From the NCBI GenBank assembly GCA_023387695.1, contig JAEWHT010000328.1, positions 1 to 17,037 on the forward strand: a stretch of DNA of 17,037 bases, in the 5' to 3' direction. The DNA comes from Pseudomonadota bacterium. Lineage in GTDB: Bacteria; Pseudomonadota; Alphaproteobacteria; Rhizobiales; Xanthobacteraceae. The number at the start of each line of letters is the position of its first letter. Position 1 is the first letter of the stretch. Below, piece by piece: positions 6,421 to 13,657 of the stretch. Position numbers and translations under genes: made by a program. Under the pieces are notes generated by a model. It saw nothing but the letters and a program-made list of their open reading frames with translations. It had not been told where the DNA came from and made no database searches.

Positions 6421-7575
6421 TTACTTCTTCTCCGCGCGCGCTTTCTCCGCATCCCACGCCTGGAATTGCCGGAACAGCGTCTCCCTCTCGGCGTCCGACA
6501 CCTTCGCAGCTGTCGGGCTCTGCTTCAGGAAGGCCTCGAAGCGTTGCTGCGTCACCGGTTCGACGCCGTGTCGGTCGAGCCATTGCTGGGCCACCGGCAA
6601 TCTGCTCCAGCCCGCCAGGGGAGCCGCAAGCGACACTTCTTTCCATTTGGGATGGAAGGGCGGGTTCTGGAGCGCCGGGAATTTGGTGAAGAACGCATCG
6701 ACGAACAACGCGAGCTTGCGATAGCGTTCGGTGTTGGGCGCCCAATTATAGGCCGCCAGCACCGCAGGCACCGCGATCGTGTCCACGCTCTCGCCATCCT
6801 TGATCAGGTTCGGATAGTCCTTGGCCGTCAGCGTTGCCGGCAGATAGTCGTTCTGCAGCGGCTTGGCGTAATCCACGCGGGCGAGATGGAAGCGGCCGTC
6901 ATTGCCGAAGGTCGAGACCGATTTGTACGGCTTGCCGCCGACCACGATGACGGCGTCGATCTCGCCGGCCTTCAGCTTCTCCATCGCGATGCGCTGCTCG
7001 ACATAGACGAACTTCGCCTTGATCCCGAGCCGCTCGAACACGGTGAGTGCCGTGACGAAGGTGCCGCCGTTCGGCAGGTCGACACTGACGGTCTTGCCTT
7101 CGAGGTCCTTCAGTGTCGCCACCGATTTCGGCGCGATCACCTGCATCTCTTCATTGTAGAGCTTGGTCACATAGGTGAACTGCCGCTTGATGTCCTTCGC
7201 GAAACCCTTGCGCTCAAGATAGTCGAGCGTATCGGCGCGTACCACGCCGAGATCAACGCCTTGCAGGAACAGGATGTCGGCCACGCTCTGCACCGAGCCG
7301 CGGCCGACGATCGGCAGCACGCGGATCTTGTTGCCGTCGTCGAGGACCGAGGCGAGGTCGGCGCCGAATTGCACATAGGTGCCGCCGATCGTGCCTGTCA
7401 TCAGCGTCACGGTGTTGGCGTTCAGCGCCTGCTTGGTCGAGCTCGATCCGAACTGGAAGATGGCCTTCAGGCTGTCCGAGACCTTTGCCGGATCGTATTC
7501 CGTCTGCTCTGCGCGTGCGGCGAAGGCGCAGATCGTCGTGATGGCGACAAGCGCCATTTTCAAAGCGTTACGCAT
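6421..7575 (-). CDS. TAXI-family TRAP transporter solute-binding protein, secreted
   Basis: 384 residues with a Sec signal peptide (about 1-22, cleavage after AARA before EQTEYD). The mature protein has the TAXI/NMT1 fold: VTLMTGTIGGTYVQFGADLASVL (56-78), IRVLPIVGRGSVQSVADILF (84-103), DLGVVRADTLDYL (108-120), VIAPKSVATLKDLEGKTVSVD (146-166) and AMEKLKAGEIDAVIVVGGKP further on. A Shine-Dalgarno AGGGGA lies about five bases before the start. TAXI receptors usually feed fused TRAP permeases (glutamate, dicarboxylates or unknown ligands), but no permease gene is present. It follows the Sel1/TM gene by 18 bp on the same strand, so the two are probably co-transcribed. The ligand cannot be read from the sequence. 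Confidence 0.92.
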   Translation of the reverse strand: MRNALKMALVAITTICAFAARAEQTEYDPAKVSDSLKAIFQFGSSSTKQALNANTVTLMTGTIGGTYVQFGADLASVLDDGNKIRVLPIVGRGSVQSVADILFLQGVDLGVVRADTLDYLERKGFAKDIKRQFTYVTKLYNEEMQVIAPKSVATLKDLEGKTVSVDLPNGGTFVTALTVFERLGIKAKFVYVEQRIAMEKLKAGEIDAVIVVGGKPYKSVSTFGNDGRFHLARVDYAKPLQNDYLPATLTAKDYPNLIKDGESVDTIAVPAVLAAYNWAPNTERYRKLALFVDAFFTKFPALQNPPFHPKWKEVSLAAPLAGWSRLPVAQQWLDRHGVEPVTQQRFEAFLKQSPTAAKVSDAERETLFRQFQAWDAEKARAEKK

Positions 7576-7593
7576 GATGTCCCCTGAAGAGTT

Positions 7594-8445
7594 CTAGTTC
7601 GAGAGCTGGGCGAGGTGCTGTTGCGCCTCCGCGGATCCAAGCGTTGCCGCTTTCCTGTACCAGTCGCGCGCCGCGCTCGCGTCGGCATTGACGCTTCGCG
7701 TGTCCCTGGTACCGAGCACGACCGGATCATAGGCCTGCGCCAGCAGAAGTGCGGCCGTTGCGTCGCCTGCGTTGGCGGCGCGTTCGAGCAGCAGTCGCGC
7801 CGCGGCGATGTCGCCGACGCCGATCAGGCTCTTCGCGCGCATCATCAGCCCTGCCAGCGTGTCGGCATCGAGCGTCTTTGCCGGCGGAGACGGAGGTGGG
7901 GCGGGCTGCACGGCCGCGATGGGCACAGGCGTTTGAGCTTGCAACGCACTCTGATAGGCGGTCGCGATCGCTTCACGGCTTGGCGTCGACGGGACCGGCA
8001 AGTCCTGCGTGTCGGCACTCGCCAGCATTGTATCGGTGACGCGAGCGGGGTCCTTGAGCGCGGCCTGCCGCGCAACCGGCGCATTGGCCGGCACCGCCGG
8101 CTGCTCTGGAGTTGCGTCCGTTGCGCCACCGGCATTGGCGACGACGAGGCTGCGAAGATCAGGCTGAAACTGAACGGCCAGGATCGCCAAGGTGCTCGCG
8201 GCCAGAACGGCAGCGAATACGCGCGGGATGAGTCGTCGGCCCGCGCGCAAATCCTGTGGCGCAAATTCGCGCGGATCGGGCGTGCCGAGCGGGTCGGACA
8301 GAAAAAGCGGGATCGGATCGTCCTGTGAAAGATCGGCGCGTTGTGCACGCGCACGGACGTAGGACGCGGTGGATGAGTGTGATGCAGTTCGATCGGAGTC
8401 GAGCACCCTCGACCCCCTGGACGGACGGTAAGCCGTCGTCTCCAT
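7594..8445 (-). CDS. One-pass membrane protein with C-terminal Sel1-like repeats
   Basis: 283 residues from the ATG at 8443-8445, which has GGGGAG (8453-8458) seven bases upstream. An ATG five codons earlier lacks one. A polar, probably cytoplasmic N-terminus (1-70) is followed by one transmembrane segment (about 75-92, VFAAVLAASTLAILAVQF), a Pro/Ala-rich linker (about 105-190, including PAPPPSPPAK) and about 80 residues resembling two Sel1/TPR-like repeats (200-283: AARLLLERAANAGDATAALLLAQAYD and ARDWYRKAATLGSAEAQQHLAQL as the two cores, each partly diverged). Sel1 repeats mediate protein contacts, here most likely on the periplasmic side. It is the first gene of a probable two-gene operon with the secreted TAXI receptor, which suggests the two proteins act together. 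The repeat call is by eye and moderately sure. Confidence 0.82.
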   Translation of the reverse strand: METTAYRPSRGSRVLDSDRTASHSSTASYVRARAQRADLSQDDPIPLFLSDPLGTPDPREFAPQDLRAGRRLIPRVFAAVLAASTLAILAVQFQPDLRSLVVANAGGATDATPEQPAVPANAPVARQAALKDPARVTDTMLASADTQDLPVPSTPSREAIATAYQSALQAQTPVPIAAVQPAPPPSPPAKTLDADTLAGLMMRAKSLIGVGDIAAARLLLERAANAGDATAALLLAQAYDPVVLGTRDTRSVNADASAARDWYRKAATLGSAEAQQHLAQLSN

Positions 8446-8745
8446 GGTGATGCTCCCCATTACTGACGCAACGCTGGGGCCTTCCCGGCTTCAGTCTTCT
8501 TGTTGTTGTCCAGAAGCGCCCCGCAAACTGGAACCCGTAAATCGCAGTTGGAATCAGCCCAAAAGACGACGGCGGTTGGCGCGAATCGGGAGATATTTGG
8601 GTTTGATTGGGGCGAGGCGGCGGAGTGCACCGCAATTTTGCCGGCGATACTTGAGGGGATCAAAACGAAAATGGCCGGGACGAGCCCGGCCATTGAAACG
8701 AATTGAAACTGTAGTCGCGCCGCCGTGGGCGCGCGCGTCAGTCGC
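8446..8745. other. 300-bp non-coding stretch upstream of the Sel1/TAXI pair
   Basis: It lies between two minus-strand genes. It holds the strong terminator of the oxidoreductase (8670-8694) and, between about 8460 and 8660, the likely promoter region of the Sel1/TAXI pair; no clear -35/-10 pair could be assigned. Short open frames here, on both strands, run through the terminator stem and are not believed. Confidence 0.6.
8670..8694 (-). terminator. Strong Rho-independent terminator after the quinone oxidoreductase
   Basis: A perfect 10-bp stem, AATGGCCGGG (8670-8679) and CCCGGCCATT (8685-8694), has a 5-nt loop. On the minus strand it is followed by TTCGTTTTG. It lies about 50 bp past the oxidoreductase stop. 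The same stem sequence recurs at 15979-16008. Confidence 0.85.
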
Positions 8746-9720
8746 TTAGGGATGCAGGATCACCTTGCCCATGGCCTGGCGTCCCGCGAGCACCTTCAAT
8801 GCGTCGGCGGTCTGCGCCAGCGGGAAGGTGCGGTCGACATGCGAGGATATCTTTCCTTCCGCCGTCCACTTCACGAGCTTCTCGAGATTGGCGCGGTTCT
8901 TCTCAGGGTTGACCCGGGTCCAGGCGCCCCAGAACACGCCGCGGATGTCGCAGCCCTTCAGCAGCGCGAGATTCAGCGGCATCTTCGGAATATCGCCGGC
9001 GGCAAAGCCGATCACGAGGAAGCGGCCTTCCCATGCGATCGAGCGCAGCGCCTGCTCGGCATAGGTACCGCCCACCGGATCGAAGATGATGTCGACGCCC
9101 TTGCCGCCCGTGAGCTTGCGCAGGCCTTCCTTCAAATCTTCCTTGGCGTAGTTGAGCGTCAGCTCGGCGCCATGCGCCTTGGCGAATTCGAGCTTCTCCT
9201 CTGACGAGGCGCAGGCGATCACCTTCAGGCCCATCAGCTTGCCGAGCTCGCAGGCCGCTAAGCCCGTGCCGCCGGCAGCGCCAAGCACCGCGAGCGTCTC
9301 GCCCGGCTTTGGGCTCGCGCGATCTTCCAGCGCATGCAGCGCCGTGCCGTAGATGATGATGATGCCGGCCGCGCGGTCGTAATCGAGATTGTCGGGAATC
9401 TTCACGATCCCTGCCGCCGGCAGCGCGATCTTTTCGCGCGCGCCGTTGTGACCGCAGGAGGCAACCACGCGATCGCCGACTTTGAGATCAGTGACACCGG
9501 GACCGATGCTTTCGATCACGCCTGCGACTTCGGCGGCTGGCGAGAACGGGAACGGCGGCTTGATCTGGTACTTGCCCTGAATCATCAGGATGTCGAAAAA
9601 ATTCAGTGCCGCCGCCTTGATCGCGATCACGGCTTCGCCGGGACCCGCTACCGGATCCGGGACATCGGCGAGCACGAGATCGTCGGGCTGGCAATATTGC
9701 GAGCAGAGGATGGCTTTCAT
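8746..9720 (-). CDS. NADPH:quinone oxidoreductase family protein (zinc-independent MDR)
   Basis: 324 residues, a full-length medium-chain dehydrogenase/reductase. The GroES-like N-terminal domain (about 1-110) includes NFFDILMIQGKYQ (40-52) and FSPAAEVAGVI (59-69). The Rossmann domain carries the nucleotide loop LGAAGGTGLAACELG (146-160), the AAGG-x-G pattern of quinone oxidoreductases. The Cys/His zinc ligands of alcohol dehydrogenases are missing. The start has AGGTG six bases upstream. Such enzymes reduce quinones or enoyl-type substrates with NADPH; the true substrate is unknown. It is divergent from the SDR gene across 221 bp that hold a palindromic repeat, and is closed by a strong terminator. 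Confidence 0.93.
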   Translation of the reverse strand: MKAILCSQYCQPDDLVLADVPDPVAGPGEAVIAIKAAALNFFDILMIQGKYQIKPPFPFSPAAEVAGVIESIGPGVTDLKVGDRVVASCGHNGAREKIALPAAGIVKIPDNLDYDRAAGIIIIYGTALHALEDRASPKPGETLAVLGAAGGTGLAACELGKLMGLKVIACASSEEKLEFAKAHGAELTLNYAKEDLKEGLRKLTGGKGVDIIFDPVGGTYAEQALRSIAWEGRFLVIGFAAGDIPKMPLNLALLKGCDIRGVFWGAWTRVNPEKNRANLEKLVKWTAEGKISSHVDRTFPLAQTADALKVLAGRQAMGKVILHP

Positions 9721-9831
9721 GGCGGCACCTGAAGCGTTTCGAGTGGATTTATAGTTGGGTCGGTTTTGCCGGATTTAGCCCGGCCCGACAATCCGGATTC
9801 TTTGCTGAAAGCGAAGCGCAGGCCTATCCTC

Positions 9832-9910
9832 GTCATTGCGAGCGCAGCGAAGCAATCCAGACTATTTCCGCAGGACGGATTCTGAATTGCTTCGCTGCGC
9901 TCGCAATGAC
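9832..9910. repeat. REP-like palindromic repeat, family A copy 1
   Basis: Perfect 25-bp arms (9832-9856 and 9886-9910; the left begins GTCATTGCGAGCGCAGCG) flank a 29-bp centre that continues as an imperfect stem (CCAG / CTGA). It has the same ends (GTCATTGCGAG and GCAATCCAG) as the element at 12926-13012. It lies between the divergent MDR and SDR genes, and an ATG inside its right end adds a false 12-codon extension to the SDR frame. Confidence 0.9.
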
Positions 9911-9941
9911 CGAGTGCGTGGAAACAGTGAGGATTCAAACG

Positions 9942-10778
9942 ATGTTTGAAACAGGTCTGCTCAAAGGAAAGCGCATTCTCATTACCGGCGGCGGCTCCGG
10001 CCTTGGTGCTGCGATGGGGCGCCGCTTCCTCGCGCTCGGCGCGGAGCTCATGATCTGTGGTCGCAAGCTCGACCGGCTGGACGCAACGGCCGACGAGATG
10101 CGCAAGGAAACGGGCGGCACGGTCACGACGATCGCATGCGATGTTCGTGACGGCGCGGCTGTCGACAGCATGATGGATGCGATCTGGCGCGAGGCGCCGC
10201 TCGACGTTCTCGTCAACAATGCTGCCTCGACGTTCATCGCGCAGAGCGAACATCTCTCTTTCCGCGCGGCCGATGCGATCTTGGCACCCACACTCCACGG
10301 CGCGATGTACTGCACGCTCGCGGCCGGCAAGCGCTGGATCGATGACAAGCACAATGGCGTCGTGCTCTCGATCCTCTCGACCTCGACCATCACCGGGCGT
10401 GCCTTCACGGTCCCCTCCGCGATGGCGAAGTCGGCAGTGCTGGCGATGACCAAGAGCCTCGCCGTGGAGTGGGGCCCGAAAGGCATCCGCACAGTCGCGA
10501 TCGCGCCGGGGCCGTTCCCGACCGCAGGTGCTTCCGGGCAGTTGCGGCTCGAAGGACGTGATGCGAGCCTGATGCGCAACCCGATGGGCCGCGTCGGCGA
10601 GCACAGCGAGCTCACCGACCTTGCCAGCTTCCTGGTCTCCGACCGCGCCGGCTACATCAATGGCGAGATGGTGGTGATCGACGGCGGCGCGCATCTGCGC
10701 AGTTCCGGCGCCGAGGACCTGCTGCAATGGACTGACGCGCAATGGGCCGAAAGCCGCGCCGCGCGATCCAGAAGCTAG
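9942..10778 (+). CDS. SDR-family oxidoreductase, 2,4-dienoyl-CoA reductase-like
   Basis: 278 residues from the ATG at 9942, which has GAGGA (9929-9933) eight bases upstream; the longer frame from 9906 starts inside the repeat. The cofactor motif TGGGSGLG is at 15-22, a NADP-type Arg at 41 (CGRKLDRL), DVRD at 67-70 and NNAA at 92-95. The region FTVPSAMAKSAVLAMTKSL (155-173) and the PGPFPTAGA segment (189-197) match the dienoyl-CoA reductase branch (DECR1-like) rather than classical YxxxK SDRs. K163 is kept and S159 matches the DECR serine, but the position of the DECR catalytic Tyr is S148. Activity may therefore be altered or lost. Substrates are probably acyl-CoA esters, by inference only. 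Confidence 0.9.
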   Translation: MFETGLLKGKRILITGGGSGLGAAMGRRFLALGAELMICGRKLDRLDATADEMRKETGGTVTTIACDVRDGAAVDSMMDAIWREAPLDVLVNNAASTFIAQSEHLSFRAADAILAPTLHGAMYCTLAAGKRWIDDKHNGVVLSILSTSTITGRAFTVPSAMAKSAVLAMTKSLAVEWGPKGIRTVAIAPGPFPTAGASGQLRLEGRDASLMRNPMGRVGEHSELTDLASFLVSDRAGYINGEMVVIDGGAHLRSSGAEDLLQWTDAQWAESRAARSRS

Positions 10779-10893
10779 CCCCGTCGTCCCGCTAACTGCC
10801 TTCCCAAATTGGACTTTCCCGGCTATCCCTCGTGCGGGGACAAAGCACGGTCGGGCCATCTTCCAGTCACAATATTGAGGGAACCACTCCAGC

Positions 10894-11532
10894 ATGTGGC
10901 GGGCGCTCTTTTTGGCTTTGATGACTGGTGTGGCGGCGTGGGGATTAGGTGGTTCCGCGCGCGCGCAGACGGCGCAACCAGCGCCGAAGGCTGCGGCCAA
11001 GCCTGCTCCCGCCACGGCCGCCAAGACGGCGGCCAAGCCCGAGAGCAAGCCGATGGCCCCTGCCGCGGCAGTTGCGGGTGGTGCGGAGCCGACCCTGATC
11101 GGCCAGTTCGGCACCTGGGGCGCGTATACGGCGACGCCCAACGGCAAGAAGGTCTGCTTTGCGCTGGCCAAGCCCTCGTCGTCCAAGACCAATCCGCCGA
11201 ACCGGCCGCGTGATCCCGCCTATGCCTTCGTCTCGACCCGGCCGGCCGAGAAGGTGAACAACGAAGTCTCGGTCATGATCGGCTATGCGCTGAAGCCGGG
11301 CTCGGAATCCTCGGTCGAGGTCGGAGGCGCCGCCTTTGCGATGTATACGCAGGGTGACGGCCTCTGGATCAAGAACGCGGCCGAGGAGGAGCGGATGGTG
11401 GAAGCCATGCGCAAATCCGCCGATCTCACGGTCAAGGGCGTCTCGGCCAAGGGAACGGAGACGACCGACACCTTCTCGCTGAAGGGCCTCGCCCAGGCCC
11501 TGGACCGGATCGCGCAAGACTGCCGAAGATAA
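10894..11532 (+). CDS. Invasion-associated locus B (IalB) family exported protein
   Basis: 212 residues: a Sec signal peptide (about 1-24, ending SARA before QTAQP), a low-complexity Ala/Pro/Lys linker (about 25-62) and an IalB-type domain (about 65-210; FGTWGAYTATPNGKKVCFALAK, RPAEKVNNEVSVMIGY and FAMYTQGDGLWIK read in order). The only two cysteines, C88 and C210, could form a disulfide in the periplasm. GAGGG lies 12 bases before the ATG, which is rather far. IalB was named in Bartonella for erythrocyte invasion, but homologues are common in non-pathogenic rhizobia, where they are envelope proteins of unknown role. Confidence 0.88.
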   Translation: MWRALFLALMTGVAAWGLGGSARAQTAQPAPKAAAKPAPATAAKTAAKPESKPMAPAAAVAGGAEPTLIGQFGTWGAYTATPNGKKVCFALAKPSSSKTNPPNRPRDPAYAFVSTRPAEKVNNEVSVMIGYALKPGSESSVEVGGAAFAMYTQGDGLWIKNAAEEERMVEAMRKSADLTVKGVSAKGTETTDTFSLKGLAQALDRIAQDCRR

Positions 11533-11695
11533 GCTTGCCGGCGTTAAGGCTGCGGGCGAGAAGGTCGCAATCGGCGGGTTCGGTTGCTATATAGGGCCGG
11601 TTCCAGAATTTTCGCCGTCAGGGTCGGGCTAAAGCGCAAAGCGCGTCTTGCCCGGGTGTGACGAGTTTAGACAGCAATTATCCTAGGCCCATTCG

Positions 11696-12898
11696 ATGCA
11701 ACCGACGACCGAACCGCGCGACGCAATGCTGGTGGAGAAGACTCCGCTCGAAACCTACGTGCCGCCGGCGAAGCCCTCGCTGATCGGTTTGTCGCGCACC
11801 GAGCTTGCCGATCGTCTTGGCGACATCGGCGTCGCGCCGGCGCAGCGCAAGATGCGCGTGCAGCAGTTGTGGCATTGGCTCTATTTCCGCGGCGCCCAGA
11901 GTTTTGACGACATGACGTCGATCTCGAAGGGCATTCGCGGCGAACTCGCACAGCATTTCACCGTCGACCGGCCTGAAGTCGTGGCCGAGCAGATCTCGAA
12001 CGACGGTACCCGCAAATGGTTGCTGCGCTTGCCGAGCGGCGACAATGTCGAGCGCGCTCATGAAGTCGAGTGCGTTTACATTCCCGAGACCGATCGCGGC
12101 ACGCTCTGCGTCTCGTCACAGGTCGGCTGCACGCTCAACTGTTCCTTCTGCCACACCGGCACGCAACGCCTGGTGCGCAACCTCACCGCGGGCGAGATCG
12201 TCGGCCAGATCATGGTCGCGCGCGATCGCCTGAACGATTGGGCGGATCGCGAGGACGGCACGCGCCGCGTCACCAACATCGTGATGATGGGCATGGGCGA
12301 GCCGCTCTACAATTTCGACGCGGTGCGCGATGCGCTCTTGATCGTCGGCGACAACGAAGGCATCGGCATCTCCCGCCGCCGCATCACGCTGTCGACCTCG
12401 GGCGTGGTGCCGAACATCGTGCGCGCCGGCGAAGAGATCGGCGTCATGCTGGCGATCTCGCTGCATGCGGTTCGCGACGAGCTGCGCAACGAGCTGGTGC
12501 CGCTCAACCGCAAATATCCGATCAAAGAACTGCTGCAGGCCTGCCGCGACTATCCCGGTGCCTCCAATGCGCGCCGCATCACCTTCGAATATGTGATGCT
12601 CAAGGGCGTCAACGATTCGCTCGACGATGCAAAGCTGCTGGTGAAGCTGCTCAAGGGCATTCACGCCAAGATCAATCTGATCCCGTTCAATCCCTGGCCC
12701 GGCACGGCCTATGAGTGCTCGGATTGGGACCAGATCGAAAAGTTCTCCGAGTATATTTTCAACGCCGGCTATTCCTCGCCGGTGCGCACGCCGCGCGGTC
12801 GCGACATCCTCGCCGCCTGCGGCCAGCTCAAGTCTGAGACGGAAAAGCTCTCCGCCCGCGAGCGTCAGGCGCTCCGCGCCATGGCGATGACGGATTAG
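11696..12898 (+). CDS. rlmN: Dual-specificity 23S rRNA/tRNA adenine-C2 methyltransferase RlmN
   Basis: 400 residues. The radical-SAM cluster motif CTLNCSFC gives C145, C149 and C152. The methyl-carrying Cys is C375 in RGRDILAACGQL, and C126 in VECVYIP is the second conserved Cys. GMGEPLYNFD (199-208) binds SAM, and SLHA (255-258) and LIPFNPWPG (328-336) are family hallmarks. The enzyme methylates C2 of A2503 in 23S rRNA and A37 in some tRNAs, supporting decoding accuracy. It has a longer N-terminus (about 20 extra residues) than the E. coli protein. No good Shine-Dalgarno precedes the ATG. The gene follows ialB by 163 bp with no clear terminator. Confidence 0.97.
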   Translation: MQPTTEPRDAMLVEKTPLETYVPPAKPSLIGLSRTELADRLGDIGVAPAQRKMRVQQLWHWLYFRGAQSFDDMTSISKGIRGELAQHFTVDRPEVVAEQISNDGTRKWLLRLPSGDNVERAHEVECVYIPETDRGTLCVSSQVGCTLNCSFCHTGTQRLVRNLTAGEIVGQIMVARDRLNDWADREDGTRRVTNIVMMGMGEPLYNFDAVRDALLIVGDNEGIGISRRRITLSTSGVVPNIVRAGEEIGVMLAISLHAVRDELRNELVPLNRKYPIKELLQACRDYPGASNARRITFEYVMLKGVNDSLDDAKLLVKLLKGIHAKINLIPFNPWPGTAYECSDWDQIEKFSEYIFNAGYSSPVRTPRGRDILAACGQLKSETEKLSARERQALRAMAMTD

Positions 12899-12925
12899 CT
12901 TGTGATGCGGGCGCTCGCACGACTT

Positions 12926-13012
12926 CGTCATTGCGAGGAGCGCAGCGACGAAGCAATCCAGACTATCTCTGCGGACGCATTTCTGGATTGCTTCGCTTCG
13001 CTCGCAATGACG
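12926..13012. repeat. REP-like palindromic repeat, family A copy 2
   Basis: Outer arms CGTCATTGCGAG (12926-12937) and CTCGCAATGACG (13001-13012), and inner arms CGAAGCAATCCAG (12949-12961) and CTGGATTGCTTCG (12983-12995), are separated by an unequal insert on the left side. The family is that of 9832-9910. The right end touches the Shine-Dalgarno of the next gene, and an internal ATG (12931) falsely lengthens that gene's frame. Confidence 0.9.
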
Positions 13013-13026
13013 GAGAGAGTTCCGTC

Positions 13027-13521
13027 ATGTCCCTGATCGGCCGCCTCATCGTCATCTTCATCGGCTTTCTCGCCGCCTGTTTCATCGGCGGCATGATCGT
13101 CGTCGTTGCGTTGCTGTTTCCGGAGTTCGCCGATCTTGGCGCAGGTCCGGTCGATCAAGGCACGATCGACATCCTGCTCGGCTTCGGCTTTATCTTCGTC
13201 TCGGGCTTCGCGCTGGTTCCGGCGGCGGTCATCGTCGCGATCACCGAGGCGCTCTATATTCGCAGCGCGTTGGCTTATGCCGTCGGCGGCGGTCTCGTCG
13301 GGCTCGCCTGCTATCTCGGTCTCATTCCCTTCCACCCTGAGACGTTCCAGTTCGAGGGCATCGTACGCCGGCATCTGGAGATTATGACCGGTGCGGGTAT
13401 CGTCGCCGGCGTCGTCTATTGGCTGATCGCAGGCCGCAACGCCGGTGCCTGGCGTGCGCCTTCGCCTCCGCGCCGGCCGCCGCCACCGCTGCCGTCGAAT
13501 TCGCGACCGGATGTGCGGTAG
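13027..13521 (+). CDS. Small four-pass membrane protein with a proline-rich tail
   Basis: 164 residues from the ATG at 13027, preceded by GGAGAG (13012-13017) with a nine-base spacer. The frame is open upstream to 12931, but those codons lie in the palindromic repeat. Four hydrophobic segments are at about 5-31, 48-72, 79-100 and 117-136. The C-terminus (143-164) is rich in Pro and Arg and probably cytoplasmic. I recognise no named family or catalytic motif; conserved hypothetical proteins of this shape occur in Bradyrhizobium. It lies between two palindromic repeats, one at its Shine-Dalgarno and one 9 bp after its stop, so its mRNA ends may be shaped by them. Confidence 0.8.
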   Translation: MSLIGRLIVIFIGFLAACFIGGMIVVVALLFPEFADLGAGPVDQGTIDILLGFGFIFVSGFALVPAAVIVAITEALYIRSALAYAVGGGLVGLACYLGLIPFHPETFQFEGIVRRHLEIMTGAGIVAGVVYWLIAGRNAGAWRAPSPPRRPPPPLPSNSRPDVR

Positions 13522-13529
13522 TTTATGTC

Positions 13530-13611
13530 TGTCATTCCGGGGCGGCTCGAAGAGCCGAACCCGGAATCTCGAGATTCCGGGTTCGATGCTTCGCATCGCC
13601 CCGGAATGACA
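13530..13611. repeat. Palindromic repeat, family B, predicted three-hairpin cruciform
   Basis: Outer arms of 15 bp (13530-13544 and 13597-13611, TGTCATTCCGGGGCG and its complement) enclose three hairpins: GGCTC-GAA-GAGCC (13544-13556), a 30-bp perfect palindrome centred at 13570/13571 (13556-13585), and GATGC-TTC-GCATC (13585-13597). It lies just after the membrane-protein stop and before the PAP2 gene. Such elements occur widely in Bradyrhizobium intergenic DNA, as I recall. Confidence 0.9.
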
Positions 13612-13657
13612 CCAGCAAGGGTTTTCTTCCCCGTCCCACTCCGCTAAACCGCGCGCC

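Noticed and set aside
6466..7587. Open frame of 373 codons on the plus strand opposite the secreted TAXI gene
   Set aside because: Antisense shadow of a gene with a signal peptide and family motifs; the translation is rich in Arg, His and Asp, as expected of a shadow frame.
8460..8693. Small minus-strand frame beginning MAGLVPAIFV
   Set aside because: Its first codons are the terminator stem at 8670-8694, there is no ribosome-binding site, and such starts recur wherever this terminator repeat occurs.
8500..8706. Small plus-strand frame of 68 codons upstream of the Sel1 gene
   Set aside because: It ends in the terminator stem, lacks a Shine-Dalgarno and resembles no known protein.
9717..11192. 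Open frame of 491 codons on the minus strand across the repeat, the SDR and the start of ialB
   Set aside because: It covers two well-supported plus-strand genes and a palindromic repeat, and has no family signature.
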